Source: Lentzea sp. NBRC 102530 (GTDB lineage: Bacteria > Actinomycetota > Actinomycetes > Mycobacteriales > Pseudonocardiaceae). From it: a stretch of 64,000 nt of DNA. Shown in pieces: positions 28,292-37,772 of this stretch. The DNA lies in NCBI RefSeq assembly GCF_030269365.1, contig NZ_BSTF01000009.1, forward strand, positions 186,001-250,000, written 5' to 3'. The position numbers and the translations under genes are program-made. Positions within the stretch are counted from its first letter, which is position 1, and each line of letters opens with the position of its first letter. The notes below the pieces were generated by a model. It ran no database searches. It was not told where the DNA came from and worked only from the letters and a program-made list of their open reading frames with translations.

Positions 28292-29031
28292 CGGAACAGG
28301 ATCGCCCAGTCGTCCCACCACACCTCACCGAAGCGGGTGGTACCCGGCACCTTCGCGCGCTGCCACGCGGCAACGGCATTGGTGGTCTCCTGCTGGTAGA
28401 TGCCGTCCGCCCAGCCGGGGTAGTTGGGCGCGTAGCCGAACTGCTGCATCCGCTGCTGGATCAGCCGCACGTAGTAGGCCTCGTTCGGGATGCCGCCCTG
28501 CGACACGGGCGCGCCGCCGTGCGACTCGTTCGGACCGGTGATCAGTCCGAAGTAGTGGTCACGTGGCAACGGAAACGTCGGATACGTCGGCGGCCGGGGC
28601 GGCGGGGTGCTGCCTCCTCCGAGCATCGGGAGGTTCCACGGCCGGGTGTCGTCGCACGCGGGGTTGTCGACCACGCTGATGTGCACGTGGCTGGTGTGCG
28701 GGTTGGAGCCGTTGTAGGGCATCCACCGCCACGGGTTGTACTGCGGCCGCGAGTCGAGGATGAGGCGGTTCGCGATCAGGTACTTGATCCTGGAATCGCG
28801 ACTCGCGGCGAGTTCGTCGGTGAACCGGTCGATGTCCACGCCGTTCGCGGGGTCGTGGGTGATGTCGAGTGCGGTCACGATTCCCGGCCCGTACCAGGGA
28901 TTGTGGTCGCTCGTGGTGTTCTGGTGGTTGGTGTCGCCGATCGTTCCGTCACTCGCACGGCGGCGGTTCGGGAAACGGGCGTCGATCTGGTCTCGCAGGG
29001 TGAGCAGGGAGCGTGCTACACGCCAGGCCAT
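28288..29031 (-). CDS. Endolysin with C-terminal peptidoglycan-binding domain
   Basis: A 247-residue protein. The first 130 residues contain SDHNPW, TALDITHDP and SHVHISV; the Asp and the two His residues fit a metal-dependent D-Ala-D-Ala/M15-like peptidase. A Pro-rich linker precedes a peptidoglycan-binding repeat (LIQQRMQQFGYAPNYPGWADGIYQQET). ATG at 29031 is chosen because the upstream extension is not protein-like. Confidence 0.75.
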   Translation of the reverse strand: MAWRVARSLLTLRDQIDARFPNRRRASDGTIGDTNHQNTTSDHNPWYGPGIVTALDITHDPANGVDIDRFTDELAASRDSRIKYLIANRLILDSRPQYNPWRWMPYNGSNPHTSHVHISVVDNPACDDTRPWNLPMLGGGSTPPPRPPTYPTFPLPRDHYFGLITGPNESHGGAPVSQGGIPNEAYYVRLIQQRMQQFGYAPNYPGWADGIYQQETTNAVAAWQRAKVPGTTRFGEVWWDDWAILFR

Positions 29032-29106
29032 GCGTTCTCTTTCTGTTGGTGGGCATGACAAAGCGCCCGTCACCGGGGTTGTGGTGACGGGCGCTGGTCT
29101 GTGGGG

Positions 29107-31173
29107 TTAGAAGGTGGGGACGCGGACGCCTTCGCGGAGCAGGACGTCACGCGCGCCGGGGTCCAGCGGCGGGTCCGGCGACAGGCCCACGTCGGTGGGC
29201 GGGCCTGGGCTGTTGGTGGCGCGCAGGCTCAGGACCTGGCGGACGTTGCCGGAGTCGTCGCCGCTGGTGCGGATTCCGACGATCCAGGCCGGTGTGGACA
29301 GGCTCGCGCCCACCGTGTCCTGGACCAGCACGAGGTCTCCGAGCTGCAACCGGGGATCGGGCAGGATCTCGACGTCACCGAGGATCGGCAGTGGCGACGC
29401 GGCGACGGCCAGGAGGTAGTCCGCCACCCGGCCGGCTGCGTCCGGGGTCTGCAACCACGGCGTGGCGGGGACCTGGTAGACCTGCGAGCCGTAGCGGGCG
29501 CGGCTGGTCTCGTTGTAGCGGCGGATGGAGAACCGTTGCGGGTAGCCGGTGGCGAGCTTGATCGCGGCGATGGACACCGACGGCGCGCCGGTCGAGGTGA
29601 CCAGGAACAGATCGTTCCCGCCTCGGTTCTTGAACGTGATGATGAGCTGGTTTCCGTCGCGTTCCGTGGTGGAGTCCACGAGTCCGTGAACGCCGCTGGT
29701 GCCGTTGGACTGGAACGCGAACCGAACACGGCTGGTGCTGGTGTCGGGGGTGGTGACGTAGACGATGGGCGGCGGGCTGTCGTACTCGCTGGTGTCGTAG
29801 TCGTAGGTGATCCGCAGGGTTCCGAACGCCGGTATCCAGCGTCCTTCGCTGTCGCTGAACCGTGTCGTCTTCGGCCCGGCCGCATACGTGCTGTACGGGA
29901 CGTCGACGACGTTGCGCACGTTGTCGATCGCCTCGGACACGCGCATGGAGGCGATCTCCCGCGCGCTGGTGACGGTCGCGACCGTCGCACCAGGACTGAC
30001 GAACCGCTTGTTGCCACGCCACCGGAAGATCCCGAACTCGTCGAACTCGGCCGTCGCCTGCTCGGCGCGGGCCACGGCGGTGATGACGTCCCACGCGGAG
30101 CCTTCGGTGGGCGGGATGGCGACGAGCTGGGAGACGACGTCGTCCAGGACCGCGCCCCGCTGCCACGGCGGATCGAACACCGCGTCCGTGTCGATCAGCG
30201 TCGGCTGGGTGGAGACCTGCACCGCCTCGACGGGCAGGGCCGCGTCCAGCTGGATGTAGTTCAGCTGAGTCCGTGGCATCACGGGGAAGCTGCCCGCGTC
30301 ATCGCGTAGGAACGGCTCGAACACGCCGGGGCCGTCGAGGTAGTAATACGCGCGCGGAGCGCCACCGGTCCCGAAAATCCAGAACACGCCGATGTGGAAC
30401 CGGCCCCGTCCGAGTGTCCGACCCAGCGTGATTTCAATGCTGCTGGTGTCGGTGCCCAAAGTGACCTTGTCCCGCCAGAAGTCCACTTGGAACCGCACGT
30501 TGTTGAACGCGTTGTCCGCCTGGAAGTTCAGCCCGATCTGGACCGTGGCGTTGGTGGAGGACATGTTGGTGGTGTCCACCCAGCACTCGGCGAACAGCAG
30601 TTCACCGGGCGCGGTCGTGCGGGTACGCGGGTCCCAGCGCACCCAGTACGGCGCAAATCCGGGGCTGGGTGCCATCTCCCAGGCGGCACGGTCGCGCCGG
30701 TAGGTCAGATCGTTCGCGGCGTGGTCACGGTAGAACCCGATGTCCGGCGTGAGGCCGCCGTGCATCGAGGCGTAGAGGATCGCTGTCGGCCGGGGCGGCG
30801 GGGCCGTGTGGATGCCCGCGTTGCGCAACAGGTGGTCCACCACCCACACGCCGCTGCTGATCGGTGACCAGGACTGGGTGGACACGCACGCGGGTAGCCG
30901 GGCGGCGTCGCGGAGGCGCTCGGCTCCGTCCAGGGCGGACAGGGCCAGGGTGCCCGCGCCGGAGTCGGCCGCGCGGTCGCGCACGGTGCCCCGGAACGCC
31001 GGGAGCGCGTCGTCTCCCAGTCCCCACCCGTGCAGGACCGATTGCCGGGGCCGGGCTACGTCGCTGGTGAGGTGCGGGGCGTATGGGCTGTAGAGCTGGG
31101 CGGCGGTCTGCTCGTTGTTCCCGGAGAGGTTCAGCCGGAGTTCGGAGGCGGCGGAGCCGTTGACCGAGCGCAT
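29107..31173 (-). CDS. Minor tail protein (tail tip/baseplate region)
   Basis: At least 688 residues, located after the tape measure and distal-tail genes. The first third and last third look like a siphovirus tail-hub/minor tail protein; the middle (about 160-260) looks like a jelly-roll carbohydrate-binding insert. The first ATG is at 31173, but clear coding pattern continues in frame about 50 codons upstream to 31323. A GGAGG at 31334-31330 precedes a GTA there, and no ATG/GTG/TTG is available in between. The true N-terminus is unresolved. Confidence 0.75.
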   Translation of the reverse strand: MRSVNGSAASELRLNLSGNNEQTAAQLYSPYAPHLTSDVARPRQSVLHGWGLGDDALPAFRGTVRDRAADSGAGTLALSALDGAERLRDAARLPACVSTQSWSPISSGVWVVDHLLRNAGIHTAPPPRPTAILYASMHGGLTPDIGFYRDHAANDLTYRRDRAAWEMAPSPGFAPYWVRWDPRTRTTAPGELLFAECWVDTTNMSSTNATVQIGLNFQADNAFNNVRFQVDFWRDKVTLGTDTSSIEITLGRTLGRGRFHIGVFWIFGTGGAPRAYYYLDGPGVFEPFLRDDAGSFPVMPRTQLNYIQLDAALPVEAVQVSTQPTLIDTDAVFDPPWQRGAVLDDVVSQLVAIPPTEGSAWDVITAVARAEQATAEFDEFGIFRWRGNKRFVSPGATVATVTSAREIASMRVSEAIDNVRNVVDVPYSTYAAGPKTTRFSDSEGRWIPAFGTLRITYDYDTSEYDSPPPIVYVTTPDTSTSRVRFAFQSNGTSGVHGLVDSTTERDGNQLIITFKNRGGNDLFLVTSTGAPSVSIAAIKLATGYPQRFSIRRYNETSRARYGSQVYQVPATPWLQTPDAAGRVADYLLAVAASPLPILGDVEILPDPRLQLGDLVLVQDTVGASLSTPAWIVGIRTSGDDSGNVRQVLSLRATNSPGPPTDVGLSPDPPLDPGARDVLLREGVRVPTF

Positions 31174-31309
31174 GGGCGCGGGGAGGTCTGTGGCGTAGGC
31201 GCGGTCCAGCGCCCAGGAGGTGACCTGTTCGGTGACCTCCTTGCCGCCGAGGCGGGTCAGCGCCGTGTACTGGCGTTCCGGCTCGGCGAGCGCGGCGGTG
31301 AGGTCGGGG

Positions 31310-32104
31310 TCAGCTTGCTGTACGGCGCACCTCCGTGAGGTCCACGCTCATGTCTCGGCTGAGCGGTTGGGGACGGTCGGTGTAGGCGGTGACCACCATT
31401 GCCGGGCATCCGTCGCCCAGAGGGGCGCTCAGGCCCGTTGCCGGGGCCGTGCCGAAGGACAACCAGGCCGGGCCGACCAGGCGGGGTGTGGTGCTCGCGG
31501 TGAGCTGGACGACGGGCCGGACGAACACGGTCCCGGCCGGGGGCACGACGAACGGGGCGGCGGCCGGGTCGGTGGTGCCGTTGGCGGCGCCGGTCGCGGT
31601 GAACCACTCCAGCACGCACGCCCCTGCGGCGGGCGCGAGAGCGCTCGCGAACCCGACCGGGACGCCGGGCACCACGGGCCACCCGATCCAGTGTGGGTGC
31701 CGCCACCGCAGAAAGGCCGGCGCGGACGGGGTCGCCACGGTGACGCGGCGGTCTGCCTGTGTGGCGAGCGTGCCCCCGCCGGTGAGCTGGTAGCCGCTGG
31801 GCGGGCCGTAGCCTTGCGACTGTGGCCCGTCCAGCAGGTTGAGCGCGGCAGGGTCGAGCACGGCCAGCGGGAGCGGACCGAACACCCTGCGCGCCAACGC
31901 TTCCAGCCAGCGAGCGTCATCCTCGGCCAGTCCGGTGAACGAGAACCGCAGGCGACGCGGCGGGGTCGCGAGGCTGGTCGCGGTGACGCTTCCGGACAGG
32001 GCGCGGAACTCCGTGACGCCGAGCTCCACGGTTCGTTCGTAGTCGCGGGCGGCGTCGGGGAACTCCCGCATCCGGTCCGGTGGCCCGATCCACAACGAAC
32101 CCAC
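31310..32104 (-). CDS. Distal tail-like protein
   Basis: A 264-residue protein directly after the tape measure gene, the usual place for the distal tail (Dit) protein. It starts at a GTG preceded by GGAGG and 6 bases. Content is beta-rich with repeated hydrophobic strands (for example RLRFSFTGLAEDDARWLEALARR). Assignment rests mainly on gene order. Confidence 0.65.
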   Translation of the reverse strand: MGSLWIGPPDRMREFPDAARDYERTVELGVTEFRALSGSVTATSLATPPRRLRFSFTGLAEDDARWLEALARRVFGPLPLAVLDPAALNLLDGPQSQGYGPPSGYQLTGGGTLATQADRRVTVATPSAPAFLRWRHPHWIGWPVVPGVPVGFASALAPAAGACVLEWFTATGAANGTTDPAAAPFVVPPAGTVFVRPVVQLTASTTPRLVGPAWLSFGTAPATGLSAPLGDGCPAMVVTAYTDRPQPLSRDMSVDLTEVRRTAS

Positions 32105-32107
32105 GCG

Positions 32108-35098
32108 TCACCTCCGTGCGAGCACTCGTGCCCCGTCCGCTGTGGCGCGGGCTATCTCGGTGGAGTCGACCTGCACGACGATGGGCCGGTTGGCCAGTCG
32201 CGTCACGGCGTCGAGGAACACCGACAGCTCCGCCGTCCCGTTGCCAGCCGACGCACCGGGGGCGGCGCTCTGCGCGCCCGTGGTGATGGCGGTACCTGTC
32301 GCCGCGGGCGTGGCGACCTGCGCCGGGATAGCGCCGGTCAGATCGGACAGGTAGCGGCGCACCCTGGGTTCCTCACGCTCGAACCCGGCGACGAGTCCGC
32401 GCATGATGAGAACACCGTTGTCACGCAACAAGATTCGGTCTCGTGCGGGCGGCCCCTTCCAGCTGGGCAGCAGGTTCGTGAGCTGAGTCAGCTTCGCTTT
32501 CACGGCCGACAGCATCGACTCGATGCCGCGAATCAGGCCCCGGATCAGGTTGCGGCCCGCCTCGGTCAGCAGGCCGCCGAGGTCGCCGAGCGCGCCGAGC
32601 AGGCGGCCCGGCAACGACCCGATGAGCGTGATCAGTCCGCCTGTGGCGAGGTCGGCCGCGCCCCGGATGAGCGCGAACGCGCCGGAGACGATGTCACGCA
32701 GGCCGGACCACGCACGTGACCAGTCACCGGACAGGATGCCCATCGCCACGGACACGATGCCCTGGAGCAGACGCAGCGCGCCGGACACAGTGGACACGAC
32801 GCTTCCGAAGATCGGAATCACGACGTCGTAGAGCAGGAACCGCAGGACGGGGAACAGGTCGTCCTGGAACCGGGCGGTGAGTACGGCGATCATGCCGCCC
32901 CAGGTCGCCAGGACCCCGGCCGCCTGCACGACCAGCGGCACCACTGCGGTGATCATCTGGATGAGGGCGGGCAGGACCTCGACGGCCAGGCGCAGCAGCA
33001 GGGGGTAGTTCGGGAGCAGGCCCTCGGACCACAGCGTCATCCACGCCTGGGCGAGTTGCGGCAGGATCGGCAAGAGTCCTTGCAGGGCAATGAGAAGCGT
33101 CTCACCGAGCAGGCGGCCCAGCTCGACCAGGTGGGGTGTCGCGGTCGCGAGACCCGTGCTCAGGACGCCTGCGAGCTGGCGCACGACCTCGACCACGACC
33201 GGCAGGACCGGTAGCGCGGCCTGGAGTCCGGCCAGCATGACCTGAGCCCAGATTTCGGCGAGCTGACCGACCAGGGGCAGGGCGGCGGCGAGCGCGTCGA
33301 GCAGCGTTCCGCCGATCGCGGCCGCGACGGGGGTCAGGACCCGCAGCAGCGAGGCAAGGGCGGGTGCCGCGATGCGGAGCGCTTGGACCAGGAGCTGTCC
33401 GAACTGGACGATCAGCGGTGCCGCCGCGCGTGCGAGTTCGAGCAGGCTCGGTGTCAGGGTGCGGATCGCCTCACCGATGCCGCCGCCGACGACCTCGGAG
33501 ACCAGTTCGGCGACGGCCGGGGCCAGCTCGGCGGCGATCCCGGACACGGCGGTGAGCGCGGGGACGAGCAGCGAGGCGAGAGCCTGCGCCGCGACGCCGG
33601 CAAGTGGCGCGAGAGCCGCGAGGATCTGCCCGGCCGGGGCGGCGGCCGAGGCCAGGATGCCGAACGCCACGCCGACGACGGGGCCGAGCTGCTCGATCGC
33701 CGGGGCGACGTAGCGGACGATCGCGTCACCGACCGCCGTCAGCAACGGAAGAAACGCGGACGTCACGGCCTGTAGCCCGGAGAAGATCTGTTGTAGGGCA
33801 ACGCTTCCCGCGCCGGTGGACAGGAACGCGGCGAGAGAGCCGGTCAGGGCGTTGAGGTTGCCGAGCAGGCTCACGCCGCCGGTGTTCGCGGCGGCGAAGA
33901 CGGCCCCGATGATCCGGACGATGTTGCCCAGCAGCGTTGCCAGCTCGCCGAGAGCCGAGAGGCCACCGGAGATCCATCCGGCGAGTTCGCCGGTCTGGCG
34001 TGCGTTGGCGATGAACGCGCCGAAGCTCGTCGCACCTTCGGCGAGTCCTTCGGACAGCGCGGGCAGGAAGTCCGAGCCCACGGCGGCGATGTCGCGCAGG
34101 CCCGACAGGACCGGCGCGACGCCTCCGGACAGGGCGGACATCGAGCGTGCGGAGTTGTCGAGGATCAGCCCGACGTCGGAGACCGTGCGTGCTTCCCGGC
34201 CCCAGGAGGCGAAGCCGCGCGCGGAGGAGTTGAGCGCGTCGGCCATCTCCCCGAGCCCGGTCCGCACGGCGGGCAGGTGCAGCGCACCGAGCGCGGAGAC
34301 CTCACGCCCCAGACCGGCGAACAACCGGCCCTGGACGTCGAGGCGCAGTTGCCCGAACTCGGTCTGGATCTCGCGGGCGGCGCGGGCGGTCGCCTGCATC
34401 TCGGGCGGCATCTTCGCGATGGCCTCGGCGAACGCGGCCGGGTCGGCGGCGGCGAAGGCCTCGGACATGCCGCTGGTGCCCAGGCGCAGCACGGCGAGCG
34501 CAGCAGCGGCGGCCAGGCCTGCGGCGGGGAGCAGCAGCAGCGAGCCGGAGGCGGCGACGGCCGCGCCGCCGAGGCCGGACAGGACGGTGACCATCTGGCC
34601 GGCTGCGGCGGCCAGCGCCGCGTAGCGCAGGGTCGAGGTGCCCACGGCCGCGGAGTGGCGGGTGATGCTCGCCGTGGATCGGGTGAAACCCTGCCCGACC
34701 TGGCCGAGAGCCCCGATCGAGGCACCGAGCCCCGATACACCGGTTGTGGTGCGCGTGACGGCCTGGTCCAGCGAGCCGAGCGACCGCACGGTGTCGCCCA
34801 GGCTCCGGTCCAGCGAGACCCGCAGACCGATGTCCCGGCCGGACTCCTCGCGCCGGAACCGCTCGACCTCCAGCGCGGCCAGCCGGGTGTCTACGTTGGC
34901 GGGCAACATGATCCGCTGTCGCTCGATCTCGCGAACGACGAAGCGGATGTCACGCAGCAGCTCGGTGAACTGGAACTCGACGCGCAGGCGCACCGGGGGC
35001 GCGGCTCGCTCGACGTCGCGGACTTCCTTGACCACCGTGCGGTAGAGACCGGTCAGCGACGGCAGGATCTTGAGATAGGCGCGGCCGACAGCCGTCAC
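32108..35098 (-). CDS. Tail tape measure protein
   Basis: A 996-residue protein, the longest in the prophage. The N-terminal 110 residues form a charged coil region. Then come long Ala/Leu/Gly-rich helices with hydrophobic segments (for example 160-215 and 420-690), a C-terminal amphipathic region and a Pro/Thr-rich end. Length, low complexity and position after the G/GT frameshift genes identify it. At about 0.15 nm per residue the tail would be roughly 150 nm. Confidence 0.92.
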   Translation of the reverse strand: MTAVGRAYLKILPSLTGLYRTVVKEVRDVERAAPPVRLRVEFQFTELLRDIRFVVREIERQRIMLPANVDTRLAALEVERFRREESGRDIGLRVSLDRSLGDTVRSLGSLDQAVTRTTTGVSGLGASIGALGQVGQGFTRSTASITRHSAAVGTSTLRYAALAAAAGQMVTVLSGLGGAAVAASGSLLLLPAAGLAAAAALAVLRLGTSGMSEAFAAADPAAFAEAIAKMPPEMQATARAAREIQTEFGQLRLDVQGRLFAGLGREVSALGALHLPAVRTGLGEMADALNSSARGFASWGREARTVSDVGLILDNSARSMSALSGGVAPVLSGLRDIAAVGSDFLPALSEGLAEGATSFGAFIANARQTGELAGWISGGLSALGELATLLGNIVRIIGAVFAAANTGGVSLLGNLNALTGSLAAFLSTGAGSVALQQIFSGLQAVTSAFLPLLTAVGDAIVRYVAPAIEQLGPVVGVAFGILASAAAPAGQILAALAPLAGVAAQALASLLVPALTAVSGIAAELAPAVAELVSEVVGGGIGEAIRTLTPSLLELARAAAPLIVQFGQLLVQALRIAAPALASLLRVLTPVAAAIGGTLLDALAAALPLVGQLAEIWAQVMLAGLQAALPVLPVVVEVVRQLAGVLSTGLATATPHLVELGRLLGETLLIALQGLLPILPQLAQAWMTLWSEGLLPNYPLLLRLAVEVLPALIQMITAVVPLVVQAAGVLATWGGMIAVLTARFQDDLFPVLRFLLYDVVIPIFGSVVSTVSGALRLLQGIVSVAMGILSGDWSRAWSGLRDIVSGAFALIRGAADLATGGLITLIGSLPGRLLGALGDLGGLLTEAGRNLIRGLIRGIESMLSAVKAKLTQLTNLLPSWKGPPARDRILLRDNGVLIMRGLVAGFEREEPRVRRYLSDLTGAIPAQVATPAATGTAITTGAQSAAPGASAGNGTAELSVFLDAVTRLANRPIVVQVDSTEIARATADGARVLARR

Positions 35099-35105
35099 GG
35101 GAGAC

Positions 35106-35803
35106 TCACGCCTCCCTCGTCATCATCATCGCGATCTCACGCAACGGCCGCGCGGCCGTGCTCTCGCCCTCCCCTCCCTTCGCGGGAGAGGACTGGACGG
35201 GGCCGGGCGGGTCGAGGACGTCGAGCGGGGAGGCGAGCTGGTCGTCTGTCGGTTCGTGCCCGAGCAGCGCGACGACGGCGGCCCACAGGGCGGTGAGCCG
35301 CCGTTCGGTGGCGGCGGCGAGCACGTCGGCCCGTGTCCACCTGCCTTCGGGGCTCAGCGCCCGCCACAGCGCCGAATCCGGGGGCAGGTGGGTGACCAGG
35401 GCGCAGACGCGCCGATAGGACAGAGCGCCCGTGTAGAGGTCGAGCAGGTCGACCCCGTGGCGCAACAGGTCGACTTCGAGTGCGTCGGCGGTGTGGTCGT
35501 CGCTCAGGAGCTGAGCGACGGTCAGCGGTTTCCCGCGCCCAACTCCTGCATGACCACGGCGGAGAACTCCTCCGCGTCGGCGGCCGTGCGCGCGAGCGCC
35601 CGCCATGCCTTGTACTGCTCCGCGCCCAGGATCACGCGCAGGGCGGCCAGGTGCCGCCCCTCCTCTTCCGCCTCCAACGCCTCCAGCGGGAAGTCCTCGG
35701 CGGTGGGAAGGGTGAACGTGGTCTCGCGCCACTGCACGGTCACGTCCTTGGACGCGCGGGCGGTCTTGGTCTTGGTCGCGGCGGCGCGCTGCCGGGTGCT
35801 CAC
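35106..35803 (-). CDS. Tail assembly chaperone G-GT fusion by -1 frameshift
   Basis: The product begins with the 35522-35803 frame and slips -1 at GGGAAAC, continuing as PLTVAQLLSDDHTADALEVDLL to the stop at 35106. The downstream frame has no start of its own near the junction, and its protein-like sequence begins exactly at the slip. This mirrors the G-GT pairs found before the tape measure gene in long-tailed phages. The fusion is about 231 residues and acts on the tape measure protein during tail assembly. Confidence 0.85.
35522..35803 (-). CDS. Tail assembly chaperone G
   Basis: A 93-residue acidic helical protein between the major tail protein and tape measure genes. It is the unshifted product, ending QELGAGNR two codons after the slippery site. 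G proteins are made in excess over the GT fusion. Confidence 0.85.
   Translation of the reverse strand: MSTRQRAAATKTKTARASKDVTVQWRETTFTLPTAEDFPLEALEAEEEGRHLAALRVILGAEQYKAWRALARTAADAEEFSAVVMQELGAGNR
35528..35534 (-). other. Slippery heptamer GGGAAAC
   Basis: Read on the minus strand in frame as G GGA AAC, the X XXY YYZ form of a -1 slippery site. The zero-frame stop TGA follows after one codon. Confidence 0.85.
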
Positions 35804-35838
35804 GGGAAGGTCCTCCTACGGGTTCGAGTCGACGGGGG

Positions 35839-36465
35839 TCAGGACTTGTCGGCGGCGGCGAGCGCGGGCGGCGCGCCGAGTCCGTTGATCACGGCCGGGT
35901 CGTCGGTCAGCCACACGGCCAGCGTCGTGGACGAGCCGGGCGGAGCGAGCGCGGAAAAGCTCATGCCCCAACGCGCTTCCTGCGATCGGCTCCACTGCGC
36001 GTCGTCGGTCTCGGAGACCTCGGCGCGCGGGATGTAGAGCCGGTGGTGGTAGATCTCGGTCTCGCTGATCGCGTCCGTCCAGTCGATACACAGCGCCCGG
36101 ACGTCGCTCTTGGGAACCGTCGAGATCTCGGCCCGGTACTTCTTCGAGCCGGTCGCCGTCTCGGCGAACACCAGGCCACCGAAGTACGCGGAGAGGACCT
36201 GGGCCTTGGTCTCCTGGAACGTGGACTTCACGCTGAGTTCGTGGGACTTGATGATGTAGCGGGCGGGGGTGATCCGCTGCCAGTGCGCGGTCCCTTCCTT
36301 CTCGACCTTGCGGGCCAGCGTCACGCCGTCCTCGGTCGTCAGACCGAGTCCGGTCCAGGCAGCGGCTAGCGCGGTGGTCGCGTCCGGGGGCTCGGGGGTG
36401 CCGGGTGTGGCGATGGAGAGTTCGCCTGTTCCGGCGACGCGGACCAGGCTTGTGTTTACGGCCAA
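35839..36465 (-). CDS. Major tail tube protein
   Basis: A 208-residue protein upstream of the G/GT genes. Segments LGLTTEDGVTLARKVEKE and ELSVKSTFQETKAQVLSAYFGG match the general pattern of siphovirus tube proteins. TTG at 36465 follows a GGAG ten bases upstream. It polymerises around the tape measure protein. Confidence 0.82.
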   Translation of the reverse strand: MAVNTSLVRVAGTGELSIATPGTPEPPDATTALAAAWTGLGLTTEDGVTLARKVEKEGTAHWQRITPARYIIKSHELSVKSTFQETKAQVLSAYFGGLVFAETATGSKKYRAEISTVPKSDVRALCIDWTDAISETEIYHHRLYIPRAEVSETDDAQWSRSQEARWGMSFSALAPPGSSTTLAVWLTDDPAVINGLGAPPALAAADKS

Positions 36466-36492
36466 GGGAAACGGTCTCCAAACTGGACGCGG

Positions 36493-36918
36493 TCAGCGCG
36501 TCGAGGTGCGGGCGGTGACGGTCACGACCGCGAACGCCAGCGGCGCGGAGGTGTGCGGGTCGAGACCGGAGAGAGGGGCGGTGTCGGGCTCGGCGGCGAT
36601 GAACGCGCCGGTCGCGCGGCGGGCGCACAGAAGGCCCATCGCCAGTGCTACCAACGCTTTCGCGGTGTGCTCGGTGCGGTGCCAGCAGGTGAGCCGGATC
36701 GAGGCGATTTGCAGCGCGGGCCATTGCCATTCGTGGTCGTCCACGGCGACCAGCAGCCACGGCAGAGACGGTGGACCGCCGTCCTTGCCGCGTCCGGTCT
36801 CCGTGGCGACCTGAGCGCCGCGGACGTGCTCGCCGGCCTGTTCAGCCAGCAGGCGGCGGAGCAGCCGCACCACGAGTTCGGCGACGTCGACCGGCACCGG
36901 AACGCCGGAGGCGGTCAC
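36493..36918 (-). CDS. Tail terminator/completion-like protein
   Basis: A 141-residue protein in the slot normally used by the tail terminator, just before the tube gene. Its GTG overlaps the upstream neck gene stop. Sequence is not diagnostic. The assignment is positional. Confidence 0.5.
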   Translation of the reverse strand: MTASGVPVPVDVAELVVRLLRRLLAEQAGEHVRGAQVATETGRGKDGGPPSLPWLLVAVDDHEWQWPALQIASIRLTCWHRTEHTAKALVALAMGLLCARRATGAFIAAEPDTAPLSGLDPHTSAPLAFAVVTVTARTSTR

Positions 36919-37268
36919 GTCCGCCTCCGCTTCCTCTTGCGCTTGCGCTTGCGGGAACGGCGTGGCTTGCGGAACCCCTTGGCGCTCATGCCGTTCTCGG
37001 CGGCGGCGCGCTTGAGGAGTCCGTACTTGGCTTCCATGCCGACGCCCGACGGGTGCGGGATCACCACGCTCACGCCTGCGCGGTCGGTGTTGCGCTCGTC
37101 CTGCACCTCGACCGGGAGCGGGCTCCCGTCCTCGACGATGTGGCCCTGCGCCCGGACGTCGGCCGCGACCAGGTGAGCCGCCAGGCGCAGCAGGTCGCGG
37201 ACATCGTCACTCTTGAGGATCTCCGCGATACCGGCGGAGTCGCGGTAGAACTCGACCACGGGAGTCAC
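36915..37268 (-). CDS. Neck/HK97 gp10-like protein with basic tail
   Basis: A 117-residue protein. The first 95 residues fit a small head-tail joining protein; the last 20 are almost all Arg and Lys (RKRKRKRKRRRT). Such a tail could contact packaged DNA at the portal vertex. Call is by position and size. Confidence 0.5.
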   Translation of the reverse strand: MTPVVEFYRDSAGIAEILKSDDVRDLLRLAAHLVAADVRAQGHIVEDGSPLPVEVQDERNTDRAGVSVVIPHPSGVGMEAKYGLLKRAAAENGMSAKGFRKPRRSRKRKRKRKRRRT

Positions 37269-37283
37269 CTCCCGTGGCGGTCG

Positions 37284-37625
37284 TCAGCCCCGGTTCGGCC
37301 GGAGGCTGGGAGGAGGGAGCAGCCGGAGCGACTCCAGGAAGTCCAGCGCGGACCGGCGCGTGTCCGGTCCGCTCGCGGCGTCGAGCAGTGCGAGCAGCTT
37401 CAGCAGCGGGTCGTGACGCACGTGTTCGAAGTACCGCACCAGGTTCGGAGCCCACGGCCCGCACGGCCGGAAGATCTCAGTCTCGAACAGACTGTCCACG
37501 ATCTGTGGCTGACCGTCCGGTCCTTCGCGGACATCCCAGCGAGGGATGCCGTTGACCAGACGCCGGAACTCGGTCACCAGCGCCTCGTAGCGCTCGCGTT
37601 CCTGCGGCGTCATCCTGTTCGCCAT
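37284..37625 (-). CDS. Hypothetical late-operon protein
   Basis: A 113-residue soluble protein starting MANRMTPQERERYEALV. It lies between the head-closure and neck genes. Helical, charged, with no known motif. The ATG at 37625 is preferred over the GTG six codons upstream. A 316-base stretch with an opposite-strand small gene separates it from the next upstream gene, so it may have its own promoter. Confidence 0.6.
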   Translation of the reverse strand: MANRMTPQERERYEALVTEFRRLVNGIPRWDVREGPDGQPQIVDSLFETEIFRPCGPWAPNLVRYFEHVRHDPLLKLLALLDAASGPDTRRSALDFLESLRLLPPPSLRPNRG

Positions 37626-37772
37626 GCCGACACCATCGCACACGCGTTCGAATAGCCGTCAAGTCGGCCGCCGCAAACGGCGACTTTCGATGGGCCGTTA
37701 GGCGTAATTGCGTGTGTGACATCGAGAATTCCCCCGGCAAGGGGGCTTACGCGCTGCGCCCCCGTGGTCTAA

